64,000 bases of DNA, taken from NCBI RefSeq assembly GCF_028278985.1, contig NZ_JANQTA010000013.1, forward strand, positions 1-64,000. Direction: 5' to 3'. Position numbers and translations under genes: made by a program. This DNA comes from Candidatus Nitrosopumilus sp. (GTDB lineage: Archaea; Thermoproteota; Nitrososphaeria; Nitrososphaerales; Nitrosopumilaceae). Below, piece after piece: positions 9,622-19,652 of this stretch. Numbering within the stretch: position 1 is the stretch's first letter; each line of letters opens with the position of its first letter. The notes under the pieces are model-generated. The model was not told where the DNA came from, made no database searches, and was given only the letters and a program-made list of their open reading frames with translations.

Positions 9622-10680
9622 CTAGATTCTAAACTTTAGATAATCTTCTTCTAGAGCTCTTTTGGTTGAAATTTCTTCAGAATTATTTTCTGATTTGATT
9701 AAAACTATGCCTGATTCGTTTTTTGGAGCATCAGAATATCTTAGAGTTACTGATGATGCAAAGTTAAGATGTTCTTTTGCATTTTTACCACGAATAATTG
9801 AAATTGGTCCAACGTGATCTTTTGCTTCAAGTAAAATATCTCCTGGCATTGCAATTGCTTTAATCATCTCATTTTCATCTTTATTTCTTCCAACAACAAA
9901 TTTTGTTTGTTCATCTAATCTGAAATGTCTTCCAATCTTTAACAAATCAATATCATTAATTGTAGGAGTTTTAGTATGTTCAAACAAATCTTTAGCTTTA
10001 ATTCCAAATGCGGGATCTGTTAATAGACATCCACCACCAGCATTTGGTGGATTTTCTATCCCGTATTGTTTTGCCATTTCTAACTGAGTTCTTCTTGTTC
10101 TTCCTTTAATCATTCCTAAATTTTCTCTTTTGATCAAGCCCTCTTTCTCTGGATCTGTTGGTGGTAGCAGTCCTGCTGATAGTGGTCTAACAATTTTTCC
10201 AACCAGGTTTGATTCTTTTTCAATTGTTCTAAGTGAAGGTGCATGTTGACTCATAGGTCTTTGTCCTAATACTTCTCCAGAAATAATAAACTCTGCACCA
10301 ATTTCTTCCATGTGTTTTTTTGCAGCATCAAACATCATTGAACGACAATCCACACATGGATTGAATCCTGCACCTATTCCATGTTTAGGATTTTTTAACA
10401 TCTCAATATACTCATCACCAAGATAAACTGTTTTCAAATTTACATTAAGATCATCTGCACGCTCTCTAATTTCAAAACCACAACCTCTTCCACAATCAAA
10501 ATCACAAAATGGTGTTTTTATTGCAACAGCTGATACATCAAATCCTTGTTCTTGCATCATTCTAACTGCTAACTGACTATCTAATCCGCCTGATAGCAAT
10601 GCAACAACTTTTTTCTTTTCTTTTTCTTCTGTCACAAGAAATTCCTCTGAATTTCCATATACAAACTTTGCATCATACAT
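9622..10680 (-). CDS. MnmA/ThiI-like tRNA thiouridylase with C-terminal NFACT-like RNA-binding region
   Basis: ALLSGGLDSQLAVRMM PP-loop, CVDCR, GGGCLLTDP. Confidence 0.7.
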   Translation of the reverse strand: MYDAKFVYGNSEEFLVTEEKEKKKVVALLSGGLDSQLAVRMMQEQGFDVSAVAIKTPFCDFDCGRGCGFEIRERADDLNVNLKTVYLGDEYIEMLKNPKHGIGAGFNPCVDCRSMMFDAAKKHMEEIGAEFIISGEVLGQRPMSQHAPSLRTIEKESNLVGKIVRPLSAGLLPPTDPEKEGLIKRENLGMIKGRTRRTQLEMAKQYGIENPPNAGGGCLLTDPAFGIKAKDLFEHTKTPTINDIDLLKIGRHFRLDEQTKFVVGRNKDENEMIKAIAMPGDILLEAKDHVGPISIIRGKNAKEHLNFASSVTLRYSDAPKNESGIVLIKSENNSEEISTKRALEEDYLKFRI

Positions 10681-10707
10681 AAATTGAGAAAAGTCAGATG
10701 ATTTGTT

Positions 10708-11772
10708 GTGAAGCAGCGTCGAAAAAATCTTCTAAAACACGCACAAAAGATCGGTTGTGATACTCTAGTCACATTCGAGCCTGAAAATCTCTTCTATTTG
10801 ACAGGATTTTGGGGAGAAGCAATAGGGCTGTTAGAAAAAAATGGTAAAACAACCATCATTGCACCTGAACTAGAGGTAGGTAGGGCAAAAGATGAATCTG
10901 AAGATTGTGATGTAATTACTGCTGAACGTGGAATAGGATTAATCACATCTCTAATCAAAAAAATCAAGAAAAACAAAGTTTGTACTGATTGTCAGAATTA
11001 TCAAATAATGACTAGTCTGAAAAAATCAATTCCAAAAATCAAATCTTCCACTGAACCATTTTACAATGCTAGAATAATTAAAGACGAAAATGAGATCAAA
11101 ATTCTCAAAAAAGCATCAAAAATCATAGATGAAATGTTCGAATTATGTACAAAAAAGATGAAAGTAGGCCAAAAAGAATCAGAACTACAAACAATTCTAA
11201 TGACATATGCTATGGAACAAGGAATGTTTGATACTGGATACAAATCCACTTTGAATCCCTTAATTATTGCTGGAGGTCCAAATGGTGCACTTCCTCATGC
11301 ACAAGTGACTCAAAGAAAATTCAAAAAAGGAGATCTTGTAGTTACTGATCTAACTTTAAGATACAAAGGATATGTTTCAGATGCTACTAGAACATTTGCA
11401 ATAGGAAAAATTTCTACTGATGCCAATGAAGCTTATGAAATTGTTAAAGAATCACAAAAATTAGGGTTAAAATCTGTAAAACCAAACATAAATTGTAAAG
11501 ATGTTGATGCGGCTTGTCGAAAATTTATTGATGACAAAAATTTTGGTCAATACTTTATTCATTCAACAGGTCATGGAATTGGATTAGAAGTACATGAATT
11601 ACCTACTGTCTCATACAAAAGTGATACGAAATTGAAAAAAAATATGGCAATAACTGTTGAACCAGGAATTTATATCGAAAATAAATTTGGAATACGAATT
11701 GAAGATTCTCTAATTGTAAGGGATCGTGGACTTGTAATGCACAAATTTACTAAAGATTTAGTCACAATTTGA
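10708..11772 (+). CDS. M24-family Xaa-Pro aminopeptidase
   Basis: HSTGHGIGLEVHELP, VTDLTLRYKGYVSDATRTF, VEPGIY. Confidence 0.85.
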   Translation: MKQRRKNLLKHAQKIGCDTLVTFEPENLFYLTGFWGEAIGLLEKNGKTTIIAPELEVGRAKDESEDCDVITAERGIGLITSLIKKIKKNKVCTDCQNYQIMTSLKKSIPKIKSSTEPFYNARIIKDENEIKILKKASKIIDEMFELCTKKMKVGQKESELQTILMTYAMEQGMFDTGYKSTLNPLIIAGGPNGALPHAQVTQRKFKKGDLVVTDLTLRYKGYVSDATRTFAIGKISTDANEAYEIVKESQKLGLKSVKPNINCKDVDAACRKFIDDKNFGQYFIHSTGHGIGLEVHELPTVSYKSDTKLKKNMAITVEPGIYIENKFGIRIEDSLIVRDRGLVMHKFTKDLVTI

Positions 11773-11774
11773 GG

Positions 11775-12305
11775 CTAATCATAAAAATCTACTAAATCTA
11801 AAATGTATTTTGAATCATCATTGTTTGCATCTATTTCATTAGAGTTTACATTAACATTCCAGTCATAATTCATTTCTCCTTTATGTGACTTGAAATCAAA
11901 CATTACTTGATATTCTTCTGAATTAATTTTTGAAACGATAAGATCTACACTAGTTTTTTTATTATCATAAATTTTTTCATCAGGATATTCTTCTGCTATT
12001 TTATTTGATAATGCCTCCATAACAGTTAGTCCAGCTCCATTTGGACCATTATAGCCCATCAAGATATCAACTACTTGTTTATCTTCAGCTGAAAGTTCTG
12101 GTAATGAACCTTCTAGGTCTCCTTTGGTTAATTCAGGAACTGCAAAAATGATGAATAATCCAATTAATCCAAGATAAATGGGTGCTCTTTTTTTGAGAAA
12201 TGCCTTAAAATCATTCTTTTTTGGTTTTTCTTCCTCTTTTTTCTTTCTATCTTTTCCCATCTTTCTCTCATCTAGTTTTTTGCAGTTAGAATTAAAACTT
12301 CCCAA
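11775..12305 (-). CDS. Hypothetical single-TM protein with charged N-terminus
   Basis: ORF; likely start MGKDRKKKE; one hydrophobic segment. Confidence 0.6.
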   Translation of the reverse strand: MGSFNSNCKKLDERKMGKDRKKKEEEKPKKNDFKAFLKKRAPIYLGLIGLFIIFAVPELTKGDLEGSLPELSAEDKQVVDILMGYNGPNGAGLTVMEALSNKIAEEYPDEKIYDNKKTSVDLIVSKINSEEYQVMFDFKSHKGEMNYDWNVNVNSNEIDANNDDSKYILDLVDFYD

Positions 12306-13114
12306 GGGAAATGAATTACTCCATTTCTGTTTGTAAATGGTTTAGTATTTTCTTTTACCATGTCTCTGAGTTCCTTTCGTTGTGATCTATCTAATGTTGA
12401 TAATTTTTCTTTGATTGGTTTTGCAACATATTTTATGTAATTTGTCCAATAATCATCAAATTTTCCTGGACTGTATTTGAAAACATATTCGTGAATTGAA
12501 ATATTTGAAAATCCTGATTTTTTTACTTCATTTCTTAGAGATTTTTTTGTTCCAAATCTATCTAAATCTGGAGTTCCTCGAGGGATGTAATCTGGAATAA
12601 ATTGAGTTACTGCATCATATATTGCTCCAAAAAATGGCACATTATCCCTATGCCCATGAACAGATATGCCTAATTTTCCTGATTTTTTGAGATTTTTCTT
12701 CATATTTTTGAGAGCCTTGACTGCATTTGGAAAGAAAAACAAAGCGTATTGACAAGTAATTGCATCAAATTTTTGATTAAAAGAAAAATTTTCTGCATCA
12801 GAATTTACAAATGAAATATTTGAATTTTCTTTATTGTATTTTTTTGCAATTTTAATTGCTGTCACTGATGTGTCTGCAGCAATGACATGACCAAATTTTC
12901 CAACTTTTTGACTTAATCTTTTAGTAACTACTCCAGTTCCACATGCAACATCCAATACATTGAATCCTTTTTGAACATTAACATGTTCAACTAATTTTTT
13001 TGTACTTTGAAATGGACCATAAGTTGCAGTAGCCCATCGTTTATGATATCTAGGAGCAACTTCATTCCAAATTTTCATATTTCTTTTTTTATAATCAAAT
13101 GAATTTAATTTCAA
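12272..13114 (-). CDS. SAM-dependent class I methyltransferase
   Basis: VLDVACGTGVVTKRLS motif I; TTG or internal ATG start. Confidence 0.8.
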   Translation of the reverse strand: MKLNSFDYKKRNMKIWNEVAPRYHKRWATATYGPFQSTKKLVEHVNVQKGFNVLDVACGTGVVTKRLSQKVGKFGHVIAADTSVTAIKIAKKYNKENSNISFVNSDAENFSFNQKFDAITCQYALFFFPNAVKALKNMKKNLKKSGKLGISVHGHRDNVPFFGAIYDAVTQFIPDYIPRGTPDLDRFGTKKSLRNEVKKSGFSNISIHEYVFKYSPGKFDDYWTNYIKYVAKPIKEKLSTLDRSQRKELRDMVKENTKPFTNRNGVIHFPWEVLILTAKN

Positions 13115-13290
13115 TTCTCTTTCAAATCTTTTAATTCTGATTTTAATGTTCTTCCTGTTTCATGATAAAATCTATGCTCAATTTCTTTAAGTTGTTCAGA
13201 AAGTTTGAAAGTATTTGCATTTTTCTTTTTCATCTTTTGTTTTGTTTCAAAATATTGTGAAATCAATTTTTTTAAATCAGAATTTTTCAT
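13111..13290 (-). CDS. 59-aa basic coiled protein, not in the supplied ORF track
   Basis: Manual translation MKNSDLKKLISQYFETKQKMKKKNANTFKLSEQLKEIEHRFYHETGRTLKSELKDLKEN*; 4-nt overlaps with both neighbours. Confidence 0.7.
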   Translation of the reverse strand: MKNSDLKKLISQYFETKQKMKKKNANTFKLSEQLKEIEHRFYHETGRTLKSELKDLKEN

Positions 13291-14546
13291 TTTAATTTAT
13301 TTTCAATCTCTTTTTTGATAAATTTCACAATTGATTCTTTTTTCTTCCAACCTGATATCTTGACATAATTTTTATCAATGATCAAAACTTTATTCATACT
13401 TGGATTTTTTTGATATTTTTTACCAATATCATTTGCAATAATCATATCTGCATCTGACTCTCTCATCTTTTTTTGAGCTGATTTTATAAGATAATTCTGA
13501 GAAATATCTGTCTCTGCTTTGAATCCAATAAGAAAAGTGTCTTTTTGATACTTTTTTACCAAATCAATGATTTTGGGTGCTTTTTTGAGCCTAATATTTA
13601 GAGAATTTTTTGTACTTTTGATTTTTGATTTAGAGAAATTTTCTGGAGTATAATCAGATGCAGCAGCTGCCATGATAACAGCATCAAATTTTTTCTTTAG
13701 TTCTTTTTTTGTTGCATCAAACATTTCTTTACTTGTCTTTACATTTGTTATCTTTGCACCTTTTGGTGGTTTTTCATTTCCTGGTCCGTAAATCATAGAA
13801 ACTTTGGCTCCTGCAGAAATTAATTCTGATGCAAGTAGAACTCCAGTTTTTCCTGTACTAACATTTGTGATAACTCTAACAGGATCTATGTATTCAATTG
13901 TAGGCCCTGCTGTTATCAGAATTTTTTTATTTTTAAGAATTGGCGATGAACCAAATTTGTTTAGAACATTTTCTAAAACATATTCAGGCTCAGGAGCTTT
14001 AGCTTTTCCTTCAATCATTTGTGGACTGACAAACTGAATCTTGTTTTTCAAAAACTCAATGTTCTTTTTTACTGCAGAATTTTCATACATTGATTCGTGC
14101 ATTGCCAAACACATCATTATTGGTATTTTTGAACCAAATCCAACTGTAAGAACAGTGGAAATTGGTGTATCATCAATACCATTTGCTAATTTTCCAAGAG
14201 TATTTGCTGTCCCTGGATAGACAATTAGTAAATTTGATTGCTTGTAATCAGCTAATTTGATGTGTTCTAATTTTCCAGTAAGTTTTGTAATGACATTATT
14301 ACCTGTTGCCCATTTGAAATAATCGGGTTGAATTAATTTTGTAACAGCACTACTTGCTACACATGTTACATCTGCTCCATGTCTCATTAACAATCTAGCT
14401 AATTCAATTGCTTTGTATGCAGCAACACTTCCTGCTACACATAGAACAATTTTCTTTCCTGATAGTTCTGTTCCATGAGATGAAACAATATCTAATGATG
14501 GATGATCATTTTTTTTGATTTTTTTCTTAGCTACCAAAGTGATCAC
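13287..14546 (-). CDS. coaBC: Bifunctional phosphopantothenoylcysteine decarboxylase/phosphopantothenate-cysteine ligase
   Basis: KIVLCVAGSVAAYKAIELARLL; ILITAGPTIEYIDPVRVITNVSTGKTG. Confidence 0.9.
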   Translation of the reverse strand: MITLVAKKKIKKNDHPSLDIVSSHGTELSGKKIVLCVAGSVAAYKAIELARLLMRHGADVTCVASSAVTKLIQPDYFKWATGNNVITKLTGKLEHIKLADYKQSNLLIVYPGTANTLGKLANGIDDTPISTVLTVGFGSKIPIMMCLAMHESMYENSAVKKNIEFLKNKIQFVSPQMIEGKAKAPEPEYVLENVLNKFGSSPILKNKKILITAGPTIEYIDPVRVITNVSTGKTGVLLASELISAGAKVSMIYGPGNEKPPKGAKITNVKTSKEMFDATKKELKKKFDAVIMAAAASDYTPENFSKSKIKSTKNSLNIRLKKAPKIIDLVKKYQKDTFLIGFKAETDISQNYLIKSAQKKMRESDADMIIANDIGKKYQKNPSMNKVLIIDKNYVKISGWKKKESIVKFIKKEIENKLK

Positions 14547-15366
14547 GTAATTTTTTCAATTCTGTCTCATCCATTGAAAACCAATTTTCTTCTGCAGGAA
14601 ATGTACCTGATGAAACATCATTTTTGTAATTCTCAAGAGACTTTACAATATCTTCAGACAAATTCATGTATCTTTTTGCAAATTTTGGCTTGATCTTATC
14701 ATACATGCCCAACAAATCATGAACAACCAATACCTGCCCGTCACATCCTACCCCTGAACCAATTCCAATAATTGGAACACTAACTGTTTCAGAAATTATT
14801 TCTGCAACTTCGTGACTTACCATCTCTATTGCAATACTAAACACACCTGCTTCTTCAAGCTCTTTTGCGTCTTGAATCAACTTCATTGCAGCCTCTTTTG
14901 TTTTTCCTTGTACTTTGTATCCTTGTGATAGCATTGTTGTTTGTGGTTGTAATCCAATATGTCCCATCACTGGAATTCCAACATCTACAATTGCACTAAT
15001 TGTTTCAGCCATAATTGATCCTCCTTCTAATTTTACTGCATCTGCTCCTGCTTTGATTAATTTGCCTGAATTGTTTATTGCATCCTCTATGCTTGCTTGA
15101 TATGACATAAATGGTAAATCAGCTACTAGTAAGGAGGATTTTCTTGCATTACTTACTGATTCAGTAAACATACACATTTGATCCATAGTTACTGGAATTG
15201 TATTTTCATATCCAAGCATTACCATTCCTGCACTATCACCAACTAGCAAAATATCAATTCCTGCTTTATCGCAAAGTGAAGCTAATGTGTAATCATAACT
15301 AGTAATTACAGAAATTTTCTTTTTTTCTTTTTTCATATTTAGAATATCTTGAACTGATTTATGCAA
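14527..15366 (-). CDS. panB: 3-methyl-2-oxobutanoate hydroxymethyltransferase
   Basis: VITSYDYTLASLCDKAGIDILLVGDSAGMVMLGYENTIPVTMDQM; GHIGLQPQ. Confidence 0.92.
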   Translation of the reverse strand: MHKSVQDILNMKKEKKKISVITSYDYTLASLCDKAGIDILLVGDSAGMVMLGYENTIPVTMDQMCMFTESVSNARKSSLLVADLPFMSYQASIEDAINNSGKLIKAGADAVKLEGGSIMAETISAIVDVGIPVMGHIGLQPQTTMLSQGYKVQGKTKEAAMKLIQDAKELEEAGVFSIAIEMVSHEVAEIISETVSVPIIGIGSGVGCDGQVLVVHDLLGMYDKIKPKFAKRYMNLSEDIVKSLENYKNDVSSGTFPAEENWFSMDETELKKLRDHFGS

Positions 15367-16123
15367 TTCTAGCTCTCCTTGTTAAATTATTTTTTATTTG
15401 AACTACATTTTCAGAAAGATTATTTTTATTATTAAAATCAGAGATGATTTTTTCTAATCTTTTTGGATTTGATTTTGACAGTTTTTTGCATTCAACAATT
15501 AACAAATCAATTGCTCTTGTGACATTATCTACAATTGTTATATTTGCAGTTTGCGAAGTTCTGGAGAGTGGATTTAGATCAAATGTGATTACAGTTTTTC
15601 TAGCATTTCTTAATGCCATTGTTCTATCACCATCTTCTAATGGAACTATAACAACATCAGCTGCAAAAATTCCATTTTTATCAACAATTCTTCTTTCTGA
15701 ATCAATTCCAACTAGTTTTGTTGATGATTTTGGATTAGTACCGAGAATTTCTTTGGCACCGTTCTTCTTTAGAATTTTAACAATAGCTTTTTTCCTGTTC
15801 TCATTTGCATAAAAGAGATTTACCTCAATCTTTGCCTTTGTCTGATTTGCCAGTTTGACTATCTGTTTTGGGCACAAAGCTGCAATGTTTCCGTTAACTG
15901 AAATTACTGGGTTTTGTGCCTGGATTATCTGAGCTGCTGCTGCCTTTATGGCTTTTTTGGCTGCTTTTCCTGTTTTTTCTCCAAGTAAATAATCAAATGC
16001 CTCGCCCCTGCCCTGAGCCAAAAGTCCTTCTTTTGCAACTAAACCGTTATCAAAACCATCAACTAGTTTTTCTCTTATTAACAGTGATTTTGCTCTTGGA
16101 TGAGATTTTGGAATAAGTGGCAT
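15359..16123 (-). CDS. Archaeal 4-phosphopantoate-beta-alanine ligase (phosphopantothenate synthetase)
   Basis: HPRAKSLLIREKLVDGFDNGLVAKEGLLAQGRGEAFDYLLGE; CoA operon context. Confidence 0.85.
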   Translation of the reverse strand: MPLIPKSHPRAKSLLIREKLVDGFDNGLVAKEGLLAQGRGEAFDYLLGEKTGKAAKKAIKAAAAQIIQAQNPVISVNGNIAALCPKQIVKLANQTKAKIEVNLFYANENRKKAIVKILKKNGAKEILGTNPKSSTKLVGIDSERRIVDKNGIFAADVVIVPLEDGDRTMALRNARKTVITFDLNPLSRTSQTANITIVDNVTRAIDLLIVECKKLSKSNPKRLEKIISDFNNKNNLSENVVQIKNNLTRRARIA

Positions 16124-16133
16124 ATGATTTCAA

Positions 16134-17045
16134 TTAGTTATTTAGAATTCTTGCTCCAATGTTATCTAATTCTGATTTTATAATAATTCCATCAGAATAT
16201 TTTTCTAAAATTTTTAACACCTCATCTTGCTTATCTTTTGGAATCATTGTAAAAATGGTTTCACCAAATAATGCTATCCCACATTTGATATTATTATCTG
16301 ATAATTCATTAACTAGCTTTTGCATTTTTGGTGTCATGACATCAATATATTCTGCAAATTCTAATGACATATCTTGAAAATGTTCATAATTTTTTGATTC
16401 TAATAATCTGTTAACCATTTTTCCACCAAGTCCATTGATTTGTGATAATCTTTCTTTGATGAATTTATTAGTAGAAATTGGAGAAAAGCAAATCATAATT
16501 ATGGAAATTTTTTCAGTTGAAATTTTTTCAACGCTTCCTATTCCAGGAGCTCCGGGTTTAACTCTAATTTCAAAACCACCGTGGTATGAAGCCAACACAT
16601 CACCCAAACCTGTTTTACAATTTACTTCTGCATTGTGAGCAATTTTTCCAATGAATGTTTTATCTAGTTTAGTTTCTAGTGCTTCATCTAATGCAAATGA
16701 AAGTGATAAAGCAACTGCACTACTTGATCCTAAACCATAACCCACTGGAATTGTAATTTCGTGTTTTATATCAAAAAATCTATCTGAAAAATCTCCTAAT
16801 TTTAGAAATTCATTTAGAACAAATTCTGACACATCTGTTTTATCTGATTCATAACCAATTGTTGAAATTTTAAAATTTGATTTTTGTCCTTTTTTTTCAC
16901 TTACACTTACACTAGTTGTAACCCCTTGTTTGATCGAAAATCCTGCTCCCATTGAACCAAGATTTTCAGAAATTTTTTGAGAATCATCTAAATGAGCTGT
17001 GAAAAAACCTGTGATATGTGCAGGACAAAATGCCTTTGCCTCCAT
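16134..17045 (-). CDS. Pantoate kinase (GHMP family)
   Basis: PAHITGFF, PVGYGLGSSSAVALSLSFAL GHMP motif; adjacent to the ligase. Confidence 0.82.
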   Translation of the reverse strand: MEAKAFCPAHITGFFTAHLDDSQKISENLGSMGAGFSIKQGVTTSVSVSEKKGQKSNFKISTIGYESDKTDVSEFVLNEFLKLGDFSDRFFDIKHEITIPVGYGLGSSSAVALSLSFALDEALETKLDKTFIGKIAHNAEVNCKTGLGDVLASYHGGFEIRVKPGAPGIGSVEKISTEKISIIMICFSPISTNKFIKERLSQINGLGGKMVNRLLESKNYEHFQDMSLEFAEYIDVMTPKMQKLVNELSDNNIKCGIALFGETIFTMIPKDKQDEVLKILEKYSDGIIIKSELDNIGARILNN

Positions 17046-17110
17046 TGATCTGAGTTTAAATTTAACACAAAATATAAGAATATGGCTTAAATTAATTAAA
17101 TTAGTATAAA

Positions 17111-18091
17111 TTGACTAAATTCATTCGTCGCCTACAAAGAATCGGAAGCAGCATTCTAGTTTCACTTCCAAAAGAATGGGTTGATGCAAATAATTTGGAT
17201 AAAAGTAGTCAGGTAGAACTTGAAACTGGACAAGACAGCATTTCTATTTCTGCTAACAAAGAAATCCGCCCAACAAAAGAATTAGTAATTTCATATCCCT
17301 TGCCAAAGGAGGAAAATATAGTTGCAGACATTACTGGTGCATATCTTTTAGGATATGATATTATTCAAATTAATTCAAAATCAATAATTCCAGGGGAAGA
17401 TCGAGAACAAATTCGTAATTCGATGAGACGTCTTGTTGGAATGGAAATCATTGAAGAAGATGCTTATCATATAAACATGCAATTTCTTTTAGATGCTACA
17501 ACACTTAATCCACAAAAAATTCTCAAAAGAATGAGTTCAATTGCTTTGGGAATGTATGATGATGCAACAAATGGCTTGACATCAGATGATAAATCAAATT
17601 TGCAAACAATTCCTAATCGTGATGTAGAAGTTAATCGACAATATTTCTTACTAGTTAGATTAATTCGAAGTACTCTTGTAGATAGAAGATTAGCAACTAC
17701 TTTTAATCTAGAAAATATTGATATTTTGGATTACAGAGTTGCTGCAAATCTATTGGAAAATGCAGGTGATTCAATTGTTGAATTATCTAATTTGATTTAC
17801 AACTCATCATTATCAAAAGAGCACACAAAGAAAATTTTCATTGTTGTAAAGAATTTTAGTATTTTAGCTGAAAAATCTATTGATGCTTTTACAAAGCCTG
17901 ATAGATTATTAGCAATTGAAACAATTTCATCTTACAAAGAATTAGAAGATAAACTTGGTTCTTTGCGTGCTAGTTTAGATAAGAAAAAAGAAATTCCAAT
18001 TGATTTCCTTGATTTAATCTATATGTTTGAAAAAGTAATTCAATCATGGGCCGATGTTGCAGATCTTGTAAAACCTATTTACAACGAATAA
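17111..18091 (+). CDS. AbrB-PhoU-like phosphate uptake regulator
   Basis: RRLQRIGSSILVSLPKEWVDANNLDKSSQVELE SpoVT/AbrB-like N-terminus plus PhoU-like helices. Confidence 0.75.
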   Translation: MTKFIRRLQRIGSSILVSLPKEWVDANNLDKSSQVELETGQDSISISANKEIRPTKELVISYPLPKEENIVADITGAYLLGYDIIQINSKSIIPGEDREQIRNSMRRLVGMEIIEEDAYHINMQFLLDATTLNPQKILKRMSSIALGMYDDATNGLTSDDKSNLQTIPNRDVEVNRQYFLLVRLIRSTLVDRRLATTFNLENIDILDYRVAANLLENAGDSIVELSNLIYNSSLSKEHTKKIFIVVKNFSILAEKSIDAFTKPDRLLAIETISSYKELEDKLGSLRASLDKKKEIPIDFLDLIYMFEKVIQSWADVADLVKPIYNE

Positions 18092-18607
18092 TCAATAGAG
18101 TTTTTTCTTTGATGCATATGTCAAAACAGCGCAAATAGTTTTAGAATCTTGGATTTTACCTGTTTTGATCATTCTTAGAACTTTTTTCAAATCTATTTTT
18201 TCTACTGATAGAATTTCATCCTCATCGAGCTTCAAATCGGCAATTTTCTTTAATCCTGAGGCTAAAAAGCAGTGAATAATCTCTGAATTGTAGCCTATAG
18301 AGGGATAGAATGTGATTAATGGTGTCATTTTTTTTGCTCTGTATCCAGTCTCTTCTTCTAATTCTCTAAATGCACATTTTATGGGCTCCTCATTTTTCTC
18401 TAATGTACCTGCTGGAATTTCTAAAACATAACCATGTGGAAATCTATGTTGTTTCACTAAAATCAACTTTTTGTCTTCATCAAATGCAAGCATTGCTGCT
18501 GCACCTCTGTGTTCTATTACTTCTCGTTTTACTTTTCTTCCTTCAATTTTTCCATCATATACACTTAATCCTAAAATTTTTCCATCATAGATCTTTGTTT
18601 TTTTCAT
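18092..18607 (-). CDS. NUDIX hydrolase (ADP-ribose pyrophosphatase-like)
   Basis: IPAGTLEKNEEPIKCAFRELEEETGY Nudix box. Confidence 0.88.
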   Translation of the reverse strand: MKKTKIYDGKILGLSVYDGKIEGRKVKREVIEHRGAAAMLAFDEDKKLILVKQHRFPHGYVLEIPAGTLEKNEEPIKCAFRELEEETGYRAKKMTPLITFYPSIGYNSEIIHCFLASGLKKIADLKLDEDEILSVEKIDLKKVLRMIKTGKIQDSKTICAVLTYASKKKLY

Positions 18608-18632
18608 TGATTTAATGAAAAATTCTTATTAT

Positions 18633-19535
18633 TTAATTTGTTTCATATGCTAAGTGTAATGTTGGCGATTTCTTGAAATCCTCTATTGCTCTTTCTAACC
18701 ATTTATCATAAAATGATATTTTTTTAGGAATAAACAAATCTGCTGATTTTACATTTTTGATGTTTCTTACCTTTTGAGTAATTTCATCCATCTTGAAAAT
18801 ACTGTCACTATACATAAACAAAACAATTTGATTTTTTGCAATAAATGGAATTTGTAAATAAGAATCTGAAAATACTTTATTCATATTTTCTAATGTACCT
18901 TTAAGATCATTTTCAATCCATGTAAGAACAGCATGTGGAATAAAATCTTCAATTTTTTGTGGATCATAAACTAATGTGAATTGAATTCCATCATTTTCTT
19001 GAAGCTTTTCTATACATCTTGTAATTGTCTTAGTTGAAAGATTTGTATTTTTTGCAATATCTTCAATTTTTTGTCTTGGTTCATTGATCAATTCACCTAA
19101 AATTTCTAAATCTGTTTTTGTGAGATTTGAATTAAATCCAGTATTATCAGCTTCAAAAATTGTTAATACTCTAACATCCTTCATTAGTTTTGATGCCAAT
19201 TCGACTTTTTGCTCCAAATTCTCTTTAATCACAATTCCACAAACAGTAATCCCTCCAACACATGGAACAACAATGAATGGCTCACCTACAAGACTAACTT
19301 GTTCTAAAATTTCTTTGATATCTTCTCCAGATACTACAAAGTACAAAATCCCATATCCTAAAACTGGAGGTTCGACTTTAATGAAAAAATCCTCAATAAT
19401 TCCATTTTTTTCCATTTTTTTGATTCTAGCACGAACTGCACCACCTGAAATACCTAGTTCTAAGCCTATTTGCCTATCAGATTCTCTGCAATTATTCAGA
19501 AGCCTGCTCAAAATTTTCATGTCTAAAATGTCCAT
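18633..19535 (-). CDS. Lrp/AsnC-family regulator with two winged-helix segments
   Basis: MDILDMKILSRLLNNCRESDRQIGLELGISGGAVRARIKKMEKNGII and TKTDLEILGELINEPRQKIEDIAKNTNLSTKTITRCIEKLQ. Confidence 0.8.
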   Translation of the reverse strand: MDILDMKILSRLLNNCRESDRQIGLELGISGGAVRARIKKMEKNGIIEDFFIKVEPPVLGYGILYFVVSGEDIKEILEQVSLVGEPFIVVPCVGGITVCGIVIKENLEQKVELASKLMKDVRVLTIFEADNTGFNSNLTKTDLEILGELINEPRQKIEDIAKNTNLSTKTITRCIEKLQENDGIQFTLVYDPQKIEDFIPHAVLTWIENDLKGTLENMNKVFSDSYLQIPFIAKNQIVLFMYSDSIFKMDEITQKVRNIKNVKSADLFIPKKISFYDKWLERAIEDFKKSPTLHLAYETN

Positions 19536-19609
19536 TTTGTCACCTAAAGTATCTCCATGAAATATATAAAAAACTAATTTTATATAAAATTGTCTACTAT
19601 GTTAGCACT

Positions 19610-19624
19610 ATGTATCCTATACAT
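19610..19624. promoter_or_regulatory. Candidate operator ATGTAT-CCT-ATACAT
   Basis: Perfect 6-bp inverted repeat in the divergent intergenic region between the Lrp-like gene and the ABC exporter. Confidence 0.35.
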
Positions 19625-19652
19625 TAAATACTAGACTATTTTATTCTGATCG

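Noticed and set aside
15444-16116. + strand hydrophobic ORFs
   Set aside because: Antisense of the phosphopantothenate synthetase gene; composition artefact
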